DNA of 64,000 nucleotides, taken from positions 1,860,001 through 1,924,000 of the forward strand of contig NZ_CP070304.1 in NCBI RefSeq assembly GCF_016917355.1. Reading direction: 5' to 3'. The notes beneath the pieces were generated by a model. The model was not told the DNA's origin. It made no database searches and was given only the letters and a program-made list of their open reading frames with translations. Both the position numbers and the translations under genes were made by a program. Shown here piece after piece: positions 63,757-64,000 of this stretch. The first letter of the stretch is position 1; every line of letters starts with the position of its first letter. Source of the DNA: Glaciimonas sp. PAMC28666 (GTDB taxonomy: Bacteria > Pseudomonadota > Gammaproteobacteria > Burkholderiales > Burkholderiaceae_D).

Positions 63757-64000
63757 CCCGCTGTCCCAATGCATTTCCATGTAAATCAAATAAGCGGACT
63801 TCGACCCGATCCACCGCTGGCACTCGCGCTTGCGCGCAGGCGGCAATCCGTTGCTCGATATCGATCCACAACGCTTGCGCGTCACCACTATTCGACGCAG
63901 CTTTCAATCGTTCCATTGCTGCCTCTACTGTGTTGGCGTGTGCCAGTTCCGCTACCAAAGCAGCGGGGTAGCCGCGCTCTGCAGCGACCCGTGCTACCAC
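63749..64000 (-). CDS. cbiD: C-terminal part of CbiD-like cobalt-precorrin-5B C1-methyltransferase (cut by window end)
   Basis: 83 residues of the C-terminus are visible; the frame is open at 64000, so the start is outside. AELAHANTVEAAMERLK and the end VDRVEVRLFDLHGNALG resemble the CbiD tail (ANTA-EA and VEVLLFDREG). The position directly upstream of cbiL and the presence of cbiG support CbiD. The identification rests on little sequence, so it is moderate. Confidence 0.65.
   Translation of the reverse strand: MVARVAAERGYPAALVAELAHANTVEAAMERLKAASNSGDAQALWIDIEQRIAACAQARVPAVDRVEVRLFDLHGNALGQRDD

Noticed and set aside
63757-63888. Longer start of cbiL
   Set aside because: It would overlap cbiD by 140 bases; the ATGACTGA overlap start at 63756 matches the other joints of the operon.
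1-64000. tRNA/rRNA genes, integrase or transposase genes marking a genomic island
   Set aside because: I looked for them on both strands, especially at the edges of 17-50 kb, and recognised none, so island status rests only on content.

Overview
The window looks like a chromosomal segment of a Gram-negative betaproteobacterium of the Burkholderiales. An Oxalobacteraceae-type soil or cold-habitat organism (Glaciimonas/Collimonas-like) is my best guess, judged from protein style only: HoxN-like NiCoT permease, PilVWX-PilY1 minor pilin cluster, LpxL-type and DUF11 proteins. No rRNA, tRNA, CRISPR array, intact prophage or intact insertion sequence was seen.

Layout. (1) 1-1728: 3' part of a PepSY/flavodoxin/CysJ-like reductase. 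(2) 2.1-9.1 kb, + strand: type IV pilus minor-pilin operon fimT-pilV-pilW-pilX-pilY1-pilE. (3) 9.2-16.6 kb: housekeeping and stress genes, namely a small zinc-ribbon protein, a Bax inhibitor-1 protein, a ribosome hibernation factor, an NhaR-like LysR regulator, a glycine-betaine type ABC transporter (proX-proW-proV), an orphan PhnD-like protein and a fatty acid desaturase. (4) 17.0-23.5 kb, + strand: a self-contained microcin/class IIb-like bacteriocin locus, with two paralogous double-glycine peptides, a C39 peptidase-ABC exporter, an LpxL-like acyltransferase, an HlyD adaptor and its own TolC. No immunity gene is recognisable. (5) 23.6-28.7 kb, - strand: a leucine-rich-repeat protein with the CEDRV catalytic motif of IpaH/SspH E3 ubiquitin ligases (NEL domain), next to a secreted GH18 chitinase. 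(6) 29.6-49.4 kb, - strand: a 20-kb surface locus of five secreted proteins. They are a small DUF11-like protein, an 867-residue DUF11-like protein, a 2272-residue protein with CnaB/SdrD/Ig-like modules and a predicted C-terminal outer-membrane barrel, and two paralogous proteins built from about 110-residue Ig-like repeats with a shared C-terminal DUF11 domain. (7) 49.8-50.3 kb: a frameshifted remnant of a peptide-exporter ABC ATPase. (8) 50.4-64.0 kb, - strand: a tightly packed cobalamin operon running cbiD(partial)-cbiL-cbiF-cbiG-cobJ/cobK fusion-cobW-cobO-cobB-bluB-cobU-cbiB-cobC-cobQ-Ni/Co permease.

The core blocks (pilus, osmoprotectant uptake, cobalamin) are ordinary. The stretch 17-50 kb is accessory: it carries antagonism (bacteriocin), putative eukaryote-directed functions (NEL ligase, chitinase), a large uncharacterised surface assembly, and debris of two genes (a chitinase fragment near 29.3 kb and an ABC exporter near 50 kb). 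The least described parts are the DUF11/Ig-repeat/barrel locus and the acyltransferase built into the bacteriocin export operon. All functional calls come from reading motifs; no database search was run.
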